This document shows, in pieces, positions 52,601 through 63,800 of a stretch of DNA of 64,000 bases. Numbering within the stretch: position 1 is the first letter of the stretch; every line of letters starts with the position of its first letter. The notes under the pieces are model-generated. The model did not search any database and was not told the DNA's origin. It was given only the letters and a program-made list of their open reading frames with translations. The stretch spans positions 3,365,649 through 3,429,648 of the forward strand of contig NC_020177.2 of the NCBI RefSeq assembly GCF_000224145.3, in the 5' to 3' direction. Both the position numbers and the translations under genes were made by a program. This DNA is from Ciona intestinalis (taxonomy: Eukaryota > Chordata > Ascidiacea > Phlebobranchia > Cionidae).

Positions 52601-55600
52601 AAACCCATGCAGTGACATCACTAAAATAAGATAAGCTTCACCAGAGTCAATGGATACCGTCCTAACTTCATCTCCAGCTGCTTCCCAACCCTGTAAGTGA
52701 AAACGTAACAAACAAAAATTGACAAAAGCGCAAAGATGGGTAAAACAAACAGTTGTTAAAACATGCCTATTGATAAAAAAAGAAGGAAATAATATGTTTT
52801 AAGAAAAGAAAAAACATACCCTTTTCTGGCTGCAATCTAACTTTGAGAGCCCTATACATGAAGTCTTCATATTTGCAGGTAGTTGTTGCCACCATAAGTT
52901 AAAGAATCCATAGTGTGGTTTGGTGCTGGCAGGACACGCGTGGCACTCTATAAAGAGCGTAATTTTTTTGAATCATATGGAAAATTGATTTTAAACTGTA
53001 CTGTTGTAATTGACAAAAGGCGAATTTTTTTTTTAATATTGTTTTTAAGCAATTTATTTCCAAAAAATTTTTTTTTAGATATTTATGTATATTTAACTTG
53101 TTGGCTAAACAAGTAACAATATGGCCCATGAAACAGGGACATTGACAAAAATTTGGATTTTGAGCAGGATTTAATTAAGAATGAAAAAAAATAATGTTCT
53201 TGTAAGAAAACAACTTTGAACTTTTGTACTTTAGAATAATTTTGTACTTTAAAACAATCTCAAAGTATACCGATTATACATAAAAAGATAAGACCAAAGT
53301 CCAAGACAGTATATTATATTGGTCTTGCCAGGTAAGACATACAAGACCAGTTGTAAATCAACATTATATTACCAATCCAGCAAACAGCGTTTATTGTTCT
53401 ACACCATGTACTTAAAACTGGGTGAACATTTACTTAGCAGGGTATATGAGCCAGTGTGTTAAATGTAACCTAATACAGTTTTGGATCGACTCTATTTTAG
53501 GCACTGTTTTTGTAGCTTTACCAAATTCGCAAGCCACTGAATGAGTATTGTCAATTGAATTGAATAATTCTATATAATATAATCCAGTTTGTTAGCAATG
53601 GTTTACACAATGTCTAGCTACATTGCTGTAATACTGCCATACTGGTATACTATATATATATAAATACATATTTACAAATTTTAAATTGTTTGTTTTTTTA
53701 CATTTTAACTTTTAAATTCAGAATTTAATAAGAATATTAATTACAAACAAAAACAACAAAAAAATTCCAATTTTAAATTCGTGGTATATATATCAAGTGG
53801 AAAAACCCAGTCAGTGTAAAACACTTGGTAGCAGAAATAGGCCCCGTGATTCACTATATCAGCATTTGTAGCAAATCAAGCAGAACAAGATGGATTTAAA
53901 AACGTGACTGGAACGTTTTATTAGTATGGCGTAACAAAGTCTCAAGTGCTTAGTAACGAACGGTATTTACCACAACTTCCCAAACTTTTTGTTCACAAAC
54001 ATTTTTATTTCTTAAAATTTCATGACTTTTTATGGTTTACAGTATAGCCTAATATATGCAATACTTGGTGTAAATTGGTATAGTCTCAACGAATCCTGAA
54101 TTTTCTTACACGATTCCAAGTTTGAAAAGCCCTGGCCTACACTGTGTTCTGTGCACATCCAAAAAAATAAATTTAAAAAACTTCAAAATTTTAAATTAAA
54201 GCAAATGATTTAGTGTTGGATTTTTCAGAGGTATAAAAGTTAAACATATGTCTGTTAGGCAAAATAGAAGAACAAACAAGGTATATTACTCTGCCATGCT
54301 ATGAATAACAAATCTATTTAGATTAAAAAAACAACACTTTTTCCATGAAACAAAACATTTCACATCCATGCCATTAGTCATACAGTCTGGCAATGACTGT
54401 GGTATTATACAGAATATTAGGTGTTGGGGTTATTGGATAACTCTGGCCTAAAAATATCTCAGACTCTCAAGCCTCACCCCCTCACACATAGTTTGTGTTT
54501 TGCCCAAGGACACAATCAATATCAACACCGAACCCAGTATCTTATATTTAAAAAGCAAGCACTTTACCACCAAGCCCAACCAGATACTACATAGAATAGT
54601 CAACAGAAAATGAATGAAGAAATGTAACTTGTTTACCCTCAGGTGGCGGTGCAAGGACAGTCGTTATAACACGGGTGTTCTGTTTCATAAACATCGTGCT
54701 GGCTTACGCGTTACCACGTACGTAACTTTGTGGGTGACCATAGTTTTACCACGTATGTAACTTCGTGGGTGAACACACACTTACCGTGGGAGCCATCAGA
54801 GAAAGTGTTAGCTGGGCATGGTTTACAAGTTGAGTTGGTTGAAGGATATAAACCAGGGTTACAGGGAGAGCATTCTTCTTCTTGGCCGGATGGAGGAAGT
54901 GAAACAGAATCCGGCAACGAGTCCAAACAAACTTTTGGTTCAATCCACTTGTACATTTTCTTTGTCTAGATAGGATAAGATTTTTCAGAAATATTGCGAT
55001 AGAATATCATTTTTTCCATGGTTATAAATATGACTTACCATTTTCTTAGAATCACACTCAGAATGCGTTGCAAAATAATCCTTTTCTTTACAAGCTGGTC
55101 GACTTTTGCACTCGCTTGACGCAATTGGCGCGTACTGTAAGTCCAAGTTGCACGGGGAGCACTCGTGTGCACCACGGTCACTAAAAGTGTTCACTGGACA
55201 CAACTCGCACCAACGTGAGCCAGATTTAGCGGCGTAGTAACCCGGCCGACACTTATGGCATTCCGTGGAATATGAAACACCTGAGAATTATAATCAAAGT
55301 AGATTTACAGCAAAAGACAGCTATAGATATAGTTGCCTAAGCTTTATATAAATGCATATAACATTAATATTGTATAAGTAAAATATTTTCCCCGAATTAA
55401 ATTAGAATCGTATATATATATATATATATATATATGGTGTGGCAAAGCTCTTATGCTGTCTGCCTTTGGGTAAACCTAGTGGTCATTTATGAGTTGGCCA
55501 AAATGTCATTAAAACACATTAAAAACATTAGCCGGCAATAGTACGTGTATAATGCTTCGTTTGCCCCGCAAGAATAAATAATTTTCATTTAGTAAAGTTA

Positions 55601-58600
55601 TATTTTTTATATGCTAACAAGCTTTGACTAACATGCATCATAAAATGTTTATATATACATATATATATATATATTATATATATATTAAAAAAACTTTTAA
55701 AATTTAAAATTTGAAAATTTCCATTGTTAATAAAAATGTCCTAAAAAGTTAAAACCAAAATTTCCCAAAGTTAATGAAATGGTCTAAAATGATTAATATG
55801 CTTCTATATTATAACTACCTGTTATCTCAATCACGCTTATCTTGACTGGGTCAAGTGTCTTGTGGTTACCAACCATAATCCCAGTGGTTTTCCAATATAG
55901 GATGTATGCACCAGGTTCCAAGTCAGCCTGTGAGAAACACAATAGTAAAATCCAGTGCAAAACAGGAAACCCCATATGAGTTGCGGTTATATAAAAATTA
56001 TTGATCGTTTATAATTGTGTGTGGTATGTAAATTTTATTGGTCAAAGGGTATATATACTAAAAAATAAAAAAAATTAAATGAAATATATATATATAGTAG
56101 GGTGGGGGAAGATAGGACTTTGTTAATTGTTAAAAGGATCATTGTTAATTGTTAAAACGCGATCAGGATATTTGGATATTATGTTCTAAAGGTGTCCTAT
56201 TTTCTCCGACAGTACTATAACTCATTTATGTAAAATATCGTTTAGCAGCTCATCTGGTATAAAAAGGTAGTACATTTCCAACGCCCTGTCTGCCACTCGG
56301 CAAGACTTCATCAGGAAATGTATACCAGATTTACCACTAAAAGAATATTATTTACAGTATGCCTGGTAGCAGAGGTAACAGAATAACTCATTTATACGTA
56401 AGAATAAATGTTAGTTTTTATGTTATTCAATAAAAGCAAAAATTGGAAGACATTTGTACAGGAGTATGTTTAACAAAGAGTTTGATCACTGTACAGGGAA
56501 ATTAGTAGCACGGAGTCTTAAATTATTTATGCTTAATGTTTTTGTTGGTAAATGTGACACGCAGATGCATTAAAGCAAAATATTGACGACAAGATTATTG
56601 ATTGACAGAAGGGAATATAATGAATTAGCACCTTATGAGTGTTAGTAATTATTAATGGGCTACCACTATAATTCTGGGAGCTGGAGTAATGCAATACCGG
56701 TAGCATAAATTCATGACCTCCTGGCCTGTTTTGCTGTACGACTCACCCATATAGAATATAATAAACAGAATACTAGGCAGTTATACAAATTTATGCATTT
56801 AAACATTATGCAAATTCATTATTTTTACATGTTGCATCTTATGTGGGTGGGGTCCTACTCCTACAGCAAGGCATGTCATGGGACCTTAGATATAGGCCAA
56901 AGTTTGGTACTATCTTATTAAAACCTAAATAAAATGACTATTTGGCCTAACTAAGCAATTCAGGAAACTGGTTTTGGTTAAATTCTTACAAAAAGAATAA
57001 AAGTATTCTTGCTTACCTTCCATTTCTTAAGCTCTGTACCAGTTGTGTTGAGAAATACGTTCCTAGAGTGATCATGTATGGTTTGGCACATGTCGTTTTG
57101 GACCTGAAGTATTAAAATTACATGATAGGGCATGTACCTATTTTAAATACAGTGTAAACCTTGTTTATTATACTAAACCAGTGGTTCTTAAACTTATTGT
57201 ATGTTTTACCCTTTTAACAAAGATGCTTATCAGATTTACCCCCAATATGTAATATGGCGCTCATTTATTAAACAGAGCAAAAAACAGCTAATTACAGCAG
57301 TTATATTTATTGCGTCAGACGCGCTTGCTTTTTGTCAACGAGAAAATTACTTTTCATGGTCTATTTAAAAAATTTTGAAAATTCTTTACTTACATAAGAT
57401 TAAACAGAATTTATTTTTTTTGTAAATTTTTTACTTACATAAAAATGAAACACTACGTCAGGGTCAGAGTATTGGTATGTGAACGACACCGAGCCTTTTT
57501 GCTTTAACTCAACATTAAAACTGAGTGAGCTGGTACAGTCATCTTTGTTGGATACGATGTATTGACCTGCGGGCTTCCATCCAGACCTATCATAAAAACA
57601 ATAATATAAATGTAATTTATTTTATCCTGGAGTGGCCGAAAAAATGACAGTTGTTATAACATGGGTGTTCATGCACCTTGTGCAAGCTTACGATTTACTT
57701 TGTATGTTACTTTGTGGGTGATTACCACCAATAAAGTTACATAAACTTGTAAGGTGGGATAGGGTTTATCGAACACACCAGAAAAAATCAATTTACATTC
57801 AATAATTTATCAACAAATTATTCAACCATAAACATAAATATTCCATTGATGGGTAAGTGGGGGGGGGGAGGGATATAGAATAGCAGCCATATTGATATAC
57901 TATTGCTAAAGCCTATTGTACTTTATTAACATACATGCTGCAGTTGTTATTTTTTGAATGGTATCCATATTGTGCGAAAGCCACTGACTCTGCATATGTC
58001 TCAAATCCCATAGGCAGTACATCCCAGGCATCAAAACGGACGCCACTGCCGAGTGAAAATGTTCCTTGTGGACATTTATGACACTCTTGTGAAGCAAGAT
58101 CAAGGTATTTGCCAGCCTCACATGCAAAACCTGGTATTATAAGATTTTTAACGACTTTTACATATTTTTAAAACTGTAACTACATATTTAATAGGATTTT
58201 ACTTATTTTATAGGATCTTAAACTTTTACAGCTGTAAAATAGTTAAAGTATTTTAAATAGCAGTTTACTAGTGTGATAGACATACTTCAATAGCCAAGCA
58301 ATTAGCAAGTTCCTCTAGTAGTTTAGTGCATATGCCTACGCTACTGATTGCTTTCATTAGCACACCAGCAATACAGTACAAACCTTTCGAAAAATTGTGA
58401 AAAGCTTATATTGATCATAGAGTGGGGCTGATAAATCTGATCAAAGCAAACTCCGTTTTTTTTTGGTGTTTACATTTTCCAGCTACATTTCACCTACCGC
58501 AGTTTTTCCCTCGAAGTGGGGTTGCTGGTTGTGTAATAGAACAAACATCAGGGTTTCTTGGAACTTGCACTCTCCATCTTCCACCATCAGAATCACAGTC

Positions 58601-58894
58601 GGTGTATGTGTATAAGGTTTGCTCCTGTAAAACAAAACAAATTGAAAAGAAAAACAGAAAAAAACGTAACAAATTATGCAGTCTGCAAAACATGGATTTT
58701 TGTTCATTAAAAATTTTATTTTATTTTCATACACATAATTATTACAATAAGGGTGCAAAAAGGGTACTTTTCCCAGCAGTGTTAAAAATTATTCAAGTTA
58801 CTCTTACCTCTAAGCAGTTTGGAAGAGTCTGACCCAACGCAAAATTTCCAAATAAAATTCCAAATGCAACTACAGTCAAACTATGTAGCTTCAT
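46696..58894 (-). CDS. ELAPOR1: ELAPOR1/2 (KIAA1324/EIG121-like) endolysosomal transmembrane protein
   Basis: A complete 976-residue type I membrane protein; human ELAPOR1 (1013 residues) acts in endosome-lysosome traffic and autophagy. Twenty-one exons in order (minus): 58808-58894, 58498-58624, 57935-58130, 57439-57586, 57017-57103, 55819-55927, 55039-55280, 54785-54965, 52820-52947, 52511-52690, 52058-52189, 51429-51528, 51188-51372, 50646-50768, 49688-49814, 49135-49273, 48401-48514, 47903-48029, 47416-47597, 46805-46964, 46696-46752; every phase agrees. Signal peptide residues 1-21. Cys-rich CxxC repeats and CKEKDYFATHSECD match human. The middle has ARV-type NVTNTVGS and SFTWAFQK, with an MRH-like part toward CPHGRHSYIHMRC. 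TM is about residues 876-899. The tail LEYKYHRLVMDASGKNGELP, TADSCA, then acidic residues and RLFGK match the human tail. ELAPOR1 and 2 are vertebrate duplicates. Confidence 0.95.
47135..47225 (-). mobile_element. SINE head fragment in ELAPOR intron 19
   Basis: On the minus strand, TACCGGGTTCGATTCTCGAC is a tRNA B-box, preceded by GTATCGTAATCAAAGGATA. Only the tRNA-like part is recognised. Confidence 0.5.
48195..48365 (-). mobile_element. Two SINE end fragments in ELAPOR intron 17
   Basis: CTGTAACGACTCTAACGACT then CTGTTACCCGGCCACG, and a second at about 48305-48362 with GGCGTATAACACAAAAGACC and TATAACGACTGTCGTTATTC. Both resemble the distal end of the tRNA-derived SINE. Confidence 0.5.
48720..48914 (+). 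mobile_element. MITE copy, diverged, in tandem with the next
   Basis: Contains TTTAGTAGTAAACAGAGAAT, CTCACGACTCATTAAAAGCA and the right end TATCCCATCTTACCCCATAG. It touches the next copy at the shared TATATAG. Confidence 0.7.
48911..49094 (+). mobile_element. MITE copy in ELAPOR intron 16
   Basis: TATATAGTGGGGTGGGGGAA at the left and AGTGTCCGGTCTTCCCCCAC at the right; interior TTTTGGTAGTAAACAAAGAA and GACCGTTGTTAATTGTTTAA. Head-to-tail with the previous copy. Confidence 0.85.
49375..49650 (-). mobile_element. tRNA-derived SINE in ELAPOR intron 15
   Basis: Minus strand: B-box GTGGGTTCAAGGCTCC, CTACCATTGTGGGAATCTGT, CTTTGGCAAGACACTTGACG, ACCCAGTAGTCACTAATGGG, and the tail with GAAACAGAACACCTGTG. 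Ends within about 40 bases of the exon 15 splice donor. Confidence 0.75.
50007..50206 (+). mobile_element. MITE copy in ELAPOR intron 14
   Basis: AATAGTAGGTTGGAGAAAGA at the left and AAAGGTGTCCCATCTTCCCC, then CACCCTACTA at the right. Inverted ends are clear. Interior TTTGGTGGTAATCAAAGAAC. Confidence 0.85.
50525..50600 (-). mobile_element. SINE head fragment
   Basis: TGAGCCTTGAACCCGTAACC is the reverse complement of a tRNA B-box context, followed by the GGCATGCGCGCTAA head. Truncated copy in ELAPOR intron 14. Confidence 0.55.
50902..50962 (-). mobile_element. MITE fragment (left end only)
   Basis: TATAGTAGGGTGGGGAAAGA followed directly by interior sequence CCGGTCAATGAGAGTTGTGA; the right part is replaced by a SINE from about 50965. 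Confidence 0.65.
50965..51075 (+). mobile_element. tRNA-derived SINE, second type
   Basis: A-box ATAGCTTAGTGGTAAGAGCA and B-box CGGTTCAAAGCTC, followed by ATGCCGCTACCATCGATGAA and TGATCAAGACACTTTG. It has inserted into, or next to, a MITE remnant. Confidence 0.65.
51835..51990. repeat. Dispersed repeat with inverted-repeat ends, copy 1
   Basis: CAGCTCACCTGGTATAAAAA, TGTCTGCCATTTGGCAAGAC, TTCATCATGGAAATA, then TTTATACCAGCTAAG and ATGCCTGGTAGCGGAAGTAG. CAGCTCACCTGGTATAAAAA near the start is partly inverted as TTTTTTATACCAGCTAAG near the end. A second copy is at 56245-56400. Confidence 0.65.
52240..52465 (-). mobile_element. tRNA-derived SINE in ELAPOR intron 10
   Basis: Minus strand: A-box-like TGATAGTGGTTAGCGCGCCT, B-box GTGGGTTCAAAGCTC, CTACCGTTGTGGCC, then ATTGCTCCTACCCAGTCGTC and the tail GAAACAGAACATCCATG. 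A nearly complete copy. Confidence 0.8.
54440..54610 (-). mobile_element. tRNA-derived SINE, second type
   Basis: Minus strand: ATCTGGTTGGGCTTGGTGGT then AAAGTGCTTGC is an A-box context; ATACTGGGTTCGGTGTTG is the B-box; TGTGTCCTTGGGCAAAACAC follows. Distinct body from the 44835 type. Confidence 0.65.
54640..54780 (-). mobile_element. SINE tail abutting the splice donor of ELAPOR exon 8
   Basis: Carries CGTTATAACACGGGTGTTCT, GTTTCATAAACATCGTGCTG, TTACCACGTACGTAACTTTG and a second TTACCACGTATGTAACTTCG, a local duplication of the SINE tail. The repeat ends within a few bases of the donor at 54784, so the start of this intron is transposon-derived. Confidence 0.65.
55414..55434. repeat. TA microsatellite
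   Basis: About ten TA units in ELAPOR intron 6. A second TA-rich tract lies at about 55656-55685. Likely variable in length. Confidence 0.8.
56094..56219 (+). mobile_element. MITE copy, internally shortened
   Basis: TATAGTAGGGTGGGGGAAGA at the left, AAAGGTGTCCTATTTTCTCC and GACAGTACTATA at the right; the middle is reduced to a doubled TTGTTAATTGTTAAAA segment. Confidence 0.8.
56245..56400. repeat. Dispersed repeat with inverted-repeat ends, copy 2
   Basis: CAGCTCATCTGGTATAAAAA, CCTGTCTGCCACTCGGCAAG, ACTTCATCAGGAAATGTATA and ATGCCTGGTAGCAGAGGTAA, in the same order as 51835-51990. Confidence 0.65.
57630..57725 (-). mobile_element. SINE tail fragment in ELAPOR intron 3
   Basis: GTGGCCGAAAAAATGACAGT, TGTTATAACATGGGTGTTC and GTTACTTTGTGGGTGATTAC. 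Distal end of the tRNA-derived SINE only. Confidence 0.6.
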
Positions 58895-60823
58895 TTTTCA
58901 GAACCAACACTCTATTAAATAAATATTGCAGCTAACTGTAACTAATAGTTTGGCCTATTGTGCTTCTTTGCGTTGGGGCCTTGGAGTATTTCAACCGGCC
59001 TATTACGCAAAATATAGGTATATTTTACATAACAAAGAAACTTAACTGCGTTTGGACGTTTGGTTAAAATGTTAAACCACTCCTATAGCTATATACAGTC
59101 ATGCAAGGTTTTTCGCCGAATTTACAAAGCATTTAACTCACTTTAAATAAAATACACGCAGCAAAAAACTTTCTCAGTCGTATTTACTGCGCTTAACAAC
59201 TAAACTAATCTCACTTTGAACACAACACGCAAGAACATAGCCATATGTCATGTACAACAGCGCCTCTATAAGTCAAAACCCAGATGGCATATGATGACGT
59301 CACGTAGTAGGTAACAAAAACGCTTGACGAAGCGTTTAAAAACTTTAAGAAACCCAACTAATCTGTTGCACAGATGGTTCCAAGACGGTTCACGGAACGG
59401 GATCTGGTTACCTGATCACGAAATGCACGGAGACTAGATAAGCTTTAGTAAGCCTATGATCAGACCCTTCAGTTTTTCAAACAGAGATCTTGGCAAATGG
59501 CAATTAACAAGGTTGAATGTTTGCCAGTCATCTGCATAAAGTTGAGACTTCCGACTTCCATCTGCCATGTCTGTGACGAGTAAGTTAAAACATCATTTTA
59601 CTATGTTGGCACATACTCAGCATATCTGAATTCAAGACGGGAGCGGGAGCATCTAACCTTGGCCAAGCTGTCAAGGGAAGATCTCTCATCTATTACCATT
59701 AAAGTCCTTGTCGCCTACCTCAGGCTCCTTAAACTGAGGGAGCCCATGCAGTATAGTACTCAGGGTGTTGGGGTAATGAGATAATTTTTGCAAAAATCAT
59801 AGGACCTATGGCTTGCCATGCTGCGGGACCTTACCCACATAGAATACAATAAACTGACTTAAAACACACAGCCGGACGCTCTTCCGCAGAATGTTTATCC
59901 TCGTCTGGGCAGCTGGAGTCACCACATATGTGCAACTTTGTGGGTAATTGTTTTTCTCTGTATGACTGTTAAGTTGGACAACTCATTAGTGACCGCTGGG
60001 TCGAAGCAAAGTCCGTTAAATGTCTTGCCCAGGGACATATACGCTGACCAACATAAATGTTGCTGTCGCTGTCGAGCATCGAATCGGTTACCCTTTGGTT
60101 ACGGTGCAAGCCCCTACACCACTGAGCCGCAGCGCTGGACTAAAACACCCTTTAGGCACCCGACAAACTGCTATTTTTTGCAATAATTAGTTTACAAATT
60201 TGAAAATTTTATTCTCAAATGAATGAAGATCACAAAAGGAACGCGTGAAAAATAAAGAAAACATTGCACAACGTAAACAACTTTCAAAGCGAACTGATAA
60301 TAAACAAATGAAGAGTATTCCTGGGTATGTAAGTCGTATTTACAAAATAGGCTTAATGGATATGAATTGTAACCTAAAAAAGTTACCCCGCAGTGAGAAC
60401 GTATTAGGGATTTGGTTACATTTGCCCAGTAAGGCAGCAATATAACGTGGGTATGTTATATTGGTAGGGCTAGGAGTGAAGAAAAATAAAAATGAAGAAA
60501 CAAAATTGTGAAGAAACGGTGACGGTCCGTGTCTTTATAATACGAAATGGAAGATTCGCTTTCACAGTAAGCTATATATGTGGAAATATGCGTGTCTTGT
60601 GCCACATTATAAATTAACATTTACAACATTTTAAACAGAATTACACGCAGCCACTTAAAGCATGAGGTAAGATATAAATTTCTACTTTTAAGTGGCCCAA
60701 ATATATAATGAAATTAATTTGACAAAATAGCTAGACAACTGGATTTTTCCAGTGTGGAATACAGGTTCTTAGCAAGATATATTAAAGTTCTAAAGTCGAA
60801 CATGCCTCAACAACAGAATAAAA
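58895..60823. other. Intergenic DNA between ELAPOR promoter and SAM gene
   Basis: Upstream of ELAPOR and downstream of the SAM-domain gene. A tRNA-derived SINE lies at 59870-60145. The ELAPOR promoter should lie just right of 58894; no TATA box was convincing. No other gene is seen. Confidence 0.5.
59870..60145 (-). mobile_element. tRNA-derived SINE
   Basis: Minus strand: CAGTGGTGTAGGGGCTTGCA (A-box region), GTAACCGATTCGATGCTCGA (B-box), then TCCCTGGGCAAGACATTTAA and ACCCAGCGGTCACTAATGAG, and the tail with CCACAAAGTTGCACATATG. Confidence 0.75.
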
Positions 60824-63800
60824 TCATTCCGCAGTAGTATTTTCGGGAACTTTTTCGTTTTCTGCAACCTTTTTAATTTCAGCCTCTTTAGCGACTCTTG
60901 CCGGCGTTGTAATGTTATCCGACTGTCCGTTCGGTGTCGCCGCTTGCTTTCTGAGGCAGAGGTAATCGATTGGGGAGGCATGGCGAAACGCAGGAAGCTG
61001 ATTGGTCATCAGGAAACAATGGTTTCCTAGGCGACGGTGTATCTGGGCAATAATCTTCAGGGCATGACCAAGCTTTAAGCCCATCATTTCGACAAGATGG
61101 TGCTCCGCCAGCAGCGGTAAGGCATCGCCAGAAATACAATTCTTTCGAAACACCTGGATAAATGAATAAATTATTAAAATCATGTTGTCGATACGGACAG
61201 TGTAAGTTAGATGGTCTATTTGCTAATATTTTTAAAAGCGTAAATTAACCAGCGACGTGGCAAAGTGGTTAACGTGTCTGCGTCCTTGGGCAAGACCCTT
61301 AACGGCAATTGCTCTAACCCAATAGCTCCGATAGAAGTCATCCGTGGTTTCAGTCATACATTATAAAAAAATCCTAACGAAGCAATCAACCACAAAGATA
61401 AATATACGTGGTAAGTCCAAAAAGGGAGCGAGATGTAAATAACTTACTTCTTGATACTCCCCGCAGCCTATCTCTTCAAGCATCTCGCACACGCCATCTA
61501 CCGACAGTTCTGCCATTTGATCGATAGCGCAAGAGAGCTCCCGTAAGCGCAGCTCTTGGAAAGAATTTTGACATGCAGCTCCGCAAGAAAATCCACACGG
61601 ATCAACTGGATCTTGGCTGCGGCGATCATCGCAGAAAAAGGGAGCATCGGACGGAGATCCTGGAGAAGAGGACTTTGCTCTTTTACCACCTCCGAAAACA
61701 TATTGTCGAGAAGACGGCTGATCATCAGATGAACGATTATTATTTTCGTCCGTGTAAAATTTCCTAAATACAAAAAAGATTATACTTCTGTATCCTAATT
61801 CAAATAAATGTACCGTCACAATTTCTTTGCTGTTTATATATAGTAGGTTGGGTAAGATGGTCCATGTTTTCATGTACTTTGCCGTTCCATTTGGTATTAA
61901 ACAAAGAATATTCAACTATATATACCCCTATACTCACAATTCCGAACACCGTGGTTTTAATTAAAGATTAAATAAATCATTTAGGAAATATTGGATATTA
62001 TGTGCTATAACGGCATCCATCTTCCCCAAACATAACTTTAACATCATCTAATATATAGGTGAAATTTAAACCTCTGGAAATTTAGAGACTTACCTAGATT
62101 TTGAGCTTGGCAGGGATATAGGGGGTGCGCTGGAACTTAGGCGTCTGTTGAGGTCGCTTGTACGAGCTACTTCATCGTCGCTGTAAACGCATTTGCCTGC
62201 ATTTGAAGTTGCAGATCCAGTAGAGAATTGAGGCGGACTAGAATCAGATTGACGTCTGTTTTGAGGAATAGAACATTAATTTTCTGTGTATTGTAACTTG
62301 TATATTGGTTATCTGTAATCTAATGAAAAATGAGTGTAATTTGATTTATTGCGCGGCGGGGAAACGATAGTCGTTATAATACGAAACTTTGGCGGTGATT
62401 GTTTTTTTTTCTGTATGCTTGACCATTTGACCACTGGGTTGGAGCAATTGCCAGTAGGTGTTTTGCCCAAGGATACACACAATCACAATAATGAGTGCAC
62501 AAGTTATATAGCATAGGTTTCATATAGTAGTGTGGGGTAAAACAAAGAATATTTACAGAGTTATGTAACCGTAGCACCGCGATCCTAAAATGGCGTTGTT
62601 AATTGTTAAAAACACGATTAGGAAGTATGGGACATTATGTGCTAACGGTATTCCATATTAACCCACACTACTATATCCTCAAACTTGTAAATTTTCATAT
62701 TTTTATTTTTAACTTACCCACGAGAAGCCTTTTTGTTGCTGTATGTCAGCGACATCATTGGTATAGCATGATTCTGAAGATCTAACATCTTTGTTCCTCT
62801 CGCATCCGATCTTCCGTGAAGACGAGACCTCTGATGATCCGGGGTCTTTTTTATTGGAGTGTTCGTCTTCCGATCAAAACGGGCAGGAGCGGAAAAGGGA
62901 ACTTCCCTACGCGGGGTTCGAGCCCCCCTACCATCGGGTGAGTGGCGACTGCTTGAAGGTGGTGGCATGCCATAGTAATGGTGGGTATGGGAAGGGTTAC
63001 TTCTGTGGGGGCTATAGGAGTTGGGCCGATGGTGTAGAACCGTAACAGGCGCTTTGTTACTTGGCCTGAAAAAGACATTTACTCAAATTTTCGGAATTTT
63101 AGCATTTTTAATTTTTTTGGGAGTGAGCTTCACCAATAAAAGGCTTAATGGGTTCATACTTACAACGGTGCGTCGAAGAGGCCTCCGTTTCGTAACCGAG
63201 AGTCGACCGAGTTGCCGAAACCATAGGATTCTCGAGACGTCCCATTCTTACGGTGGGGAGACACTAGTTCCATCATAGGCTGTTGGTTTCGGGATTGCGG
63301 GTAATTTTGAGATGTAAGACCCCGTGGTGACGTAGAGTCAAGATTGATGTAGCCTCTGTTAGGTGAAGATACGTCTCTTCTGTTAGGAGGTGGGGTACTA
63401 ACACTGTCAGGGTAGGATCCACCAGAGACACTCGCAACTGCGCGTTTCATAGCGTCAAACAAAGCGTATTCAGCAAAGCCCAAGTTTGGTCGGTAACCGT
63501 TCGATGCACAATCGTTGAAGTCTGGATAATGATTTCTTCCGTTAGGCGACTTATTGTGGTCGTTAGATCCGATGCGACGAGGGTCGAATATTACATCGTT
63601 TTCTTTTTTGCTTCTGTGGGCAAGTGCGTGGGTTATTAGTTTAGAGTATGCGTCAAATATTTTATAAACACTGCAGCATTTTTATTGGTACATATTGTTT
63701 ACAATCTTTTTAATATATGGTTGACAATTCAGTTAACTCGTTAGTGACCACTGGGTTGTAGCAATTGCAGTTAAGTGTCTTGCACAAAGACAGGTACGCC

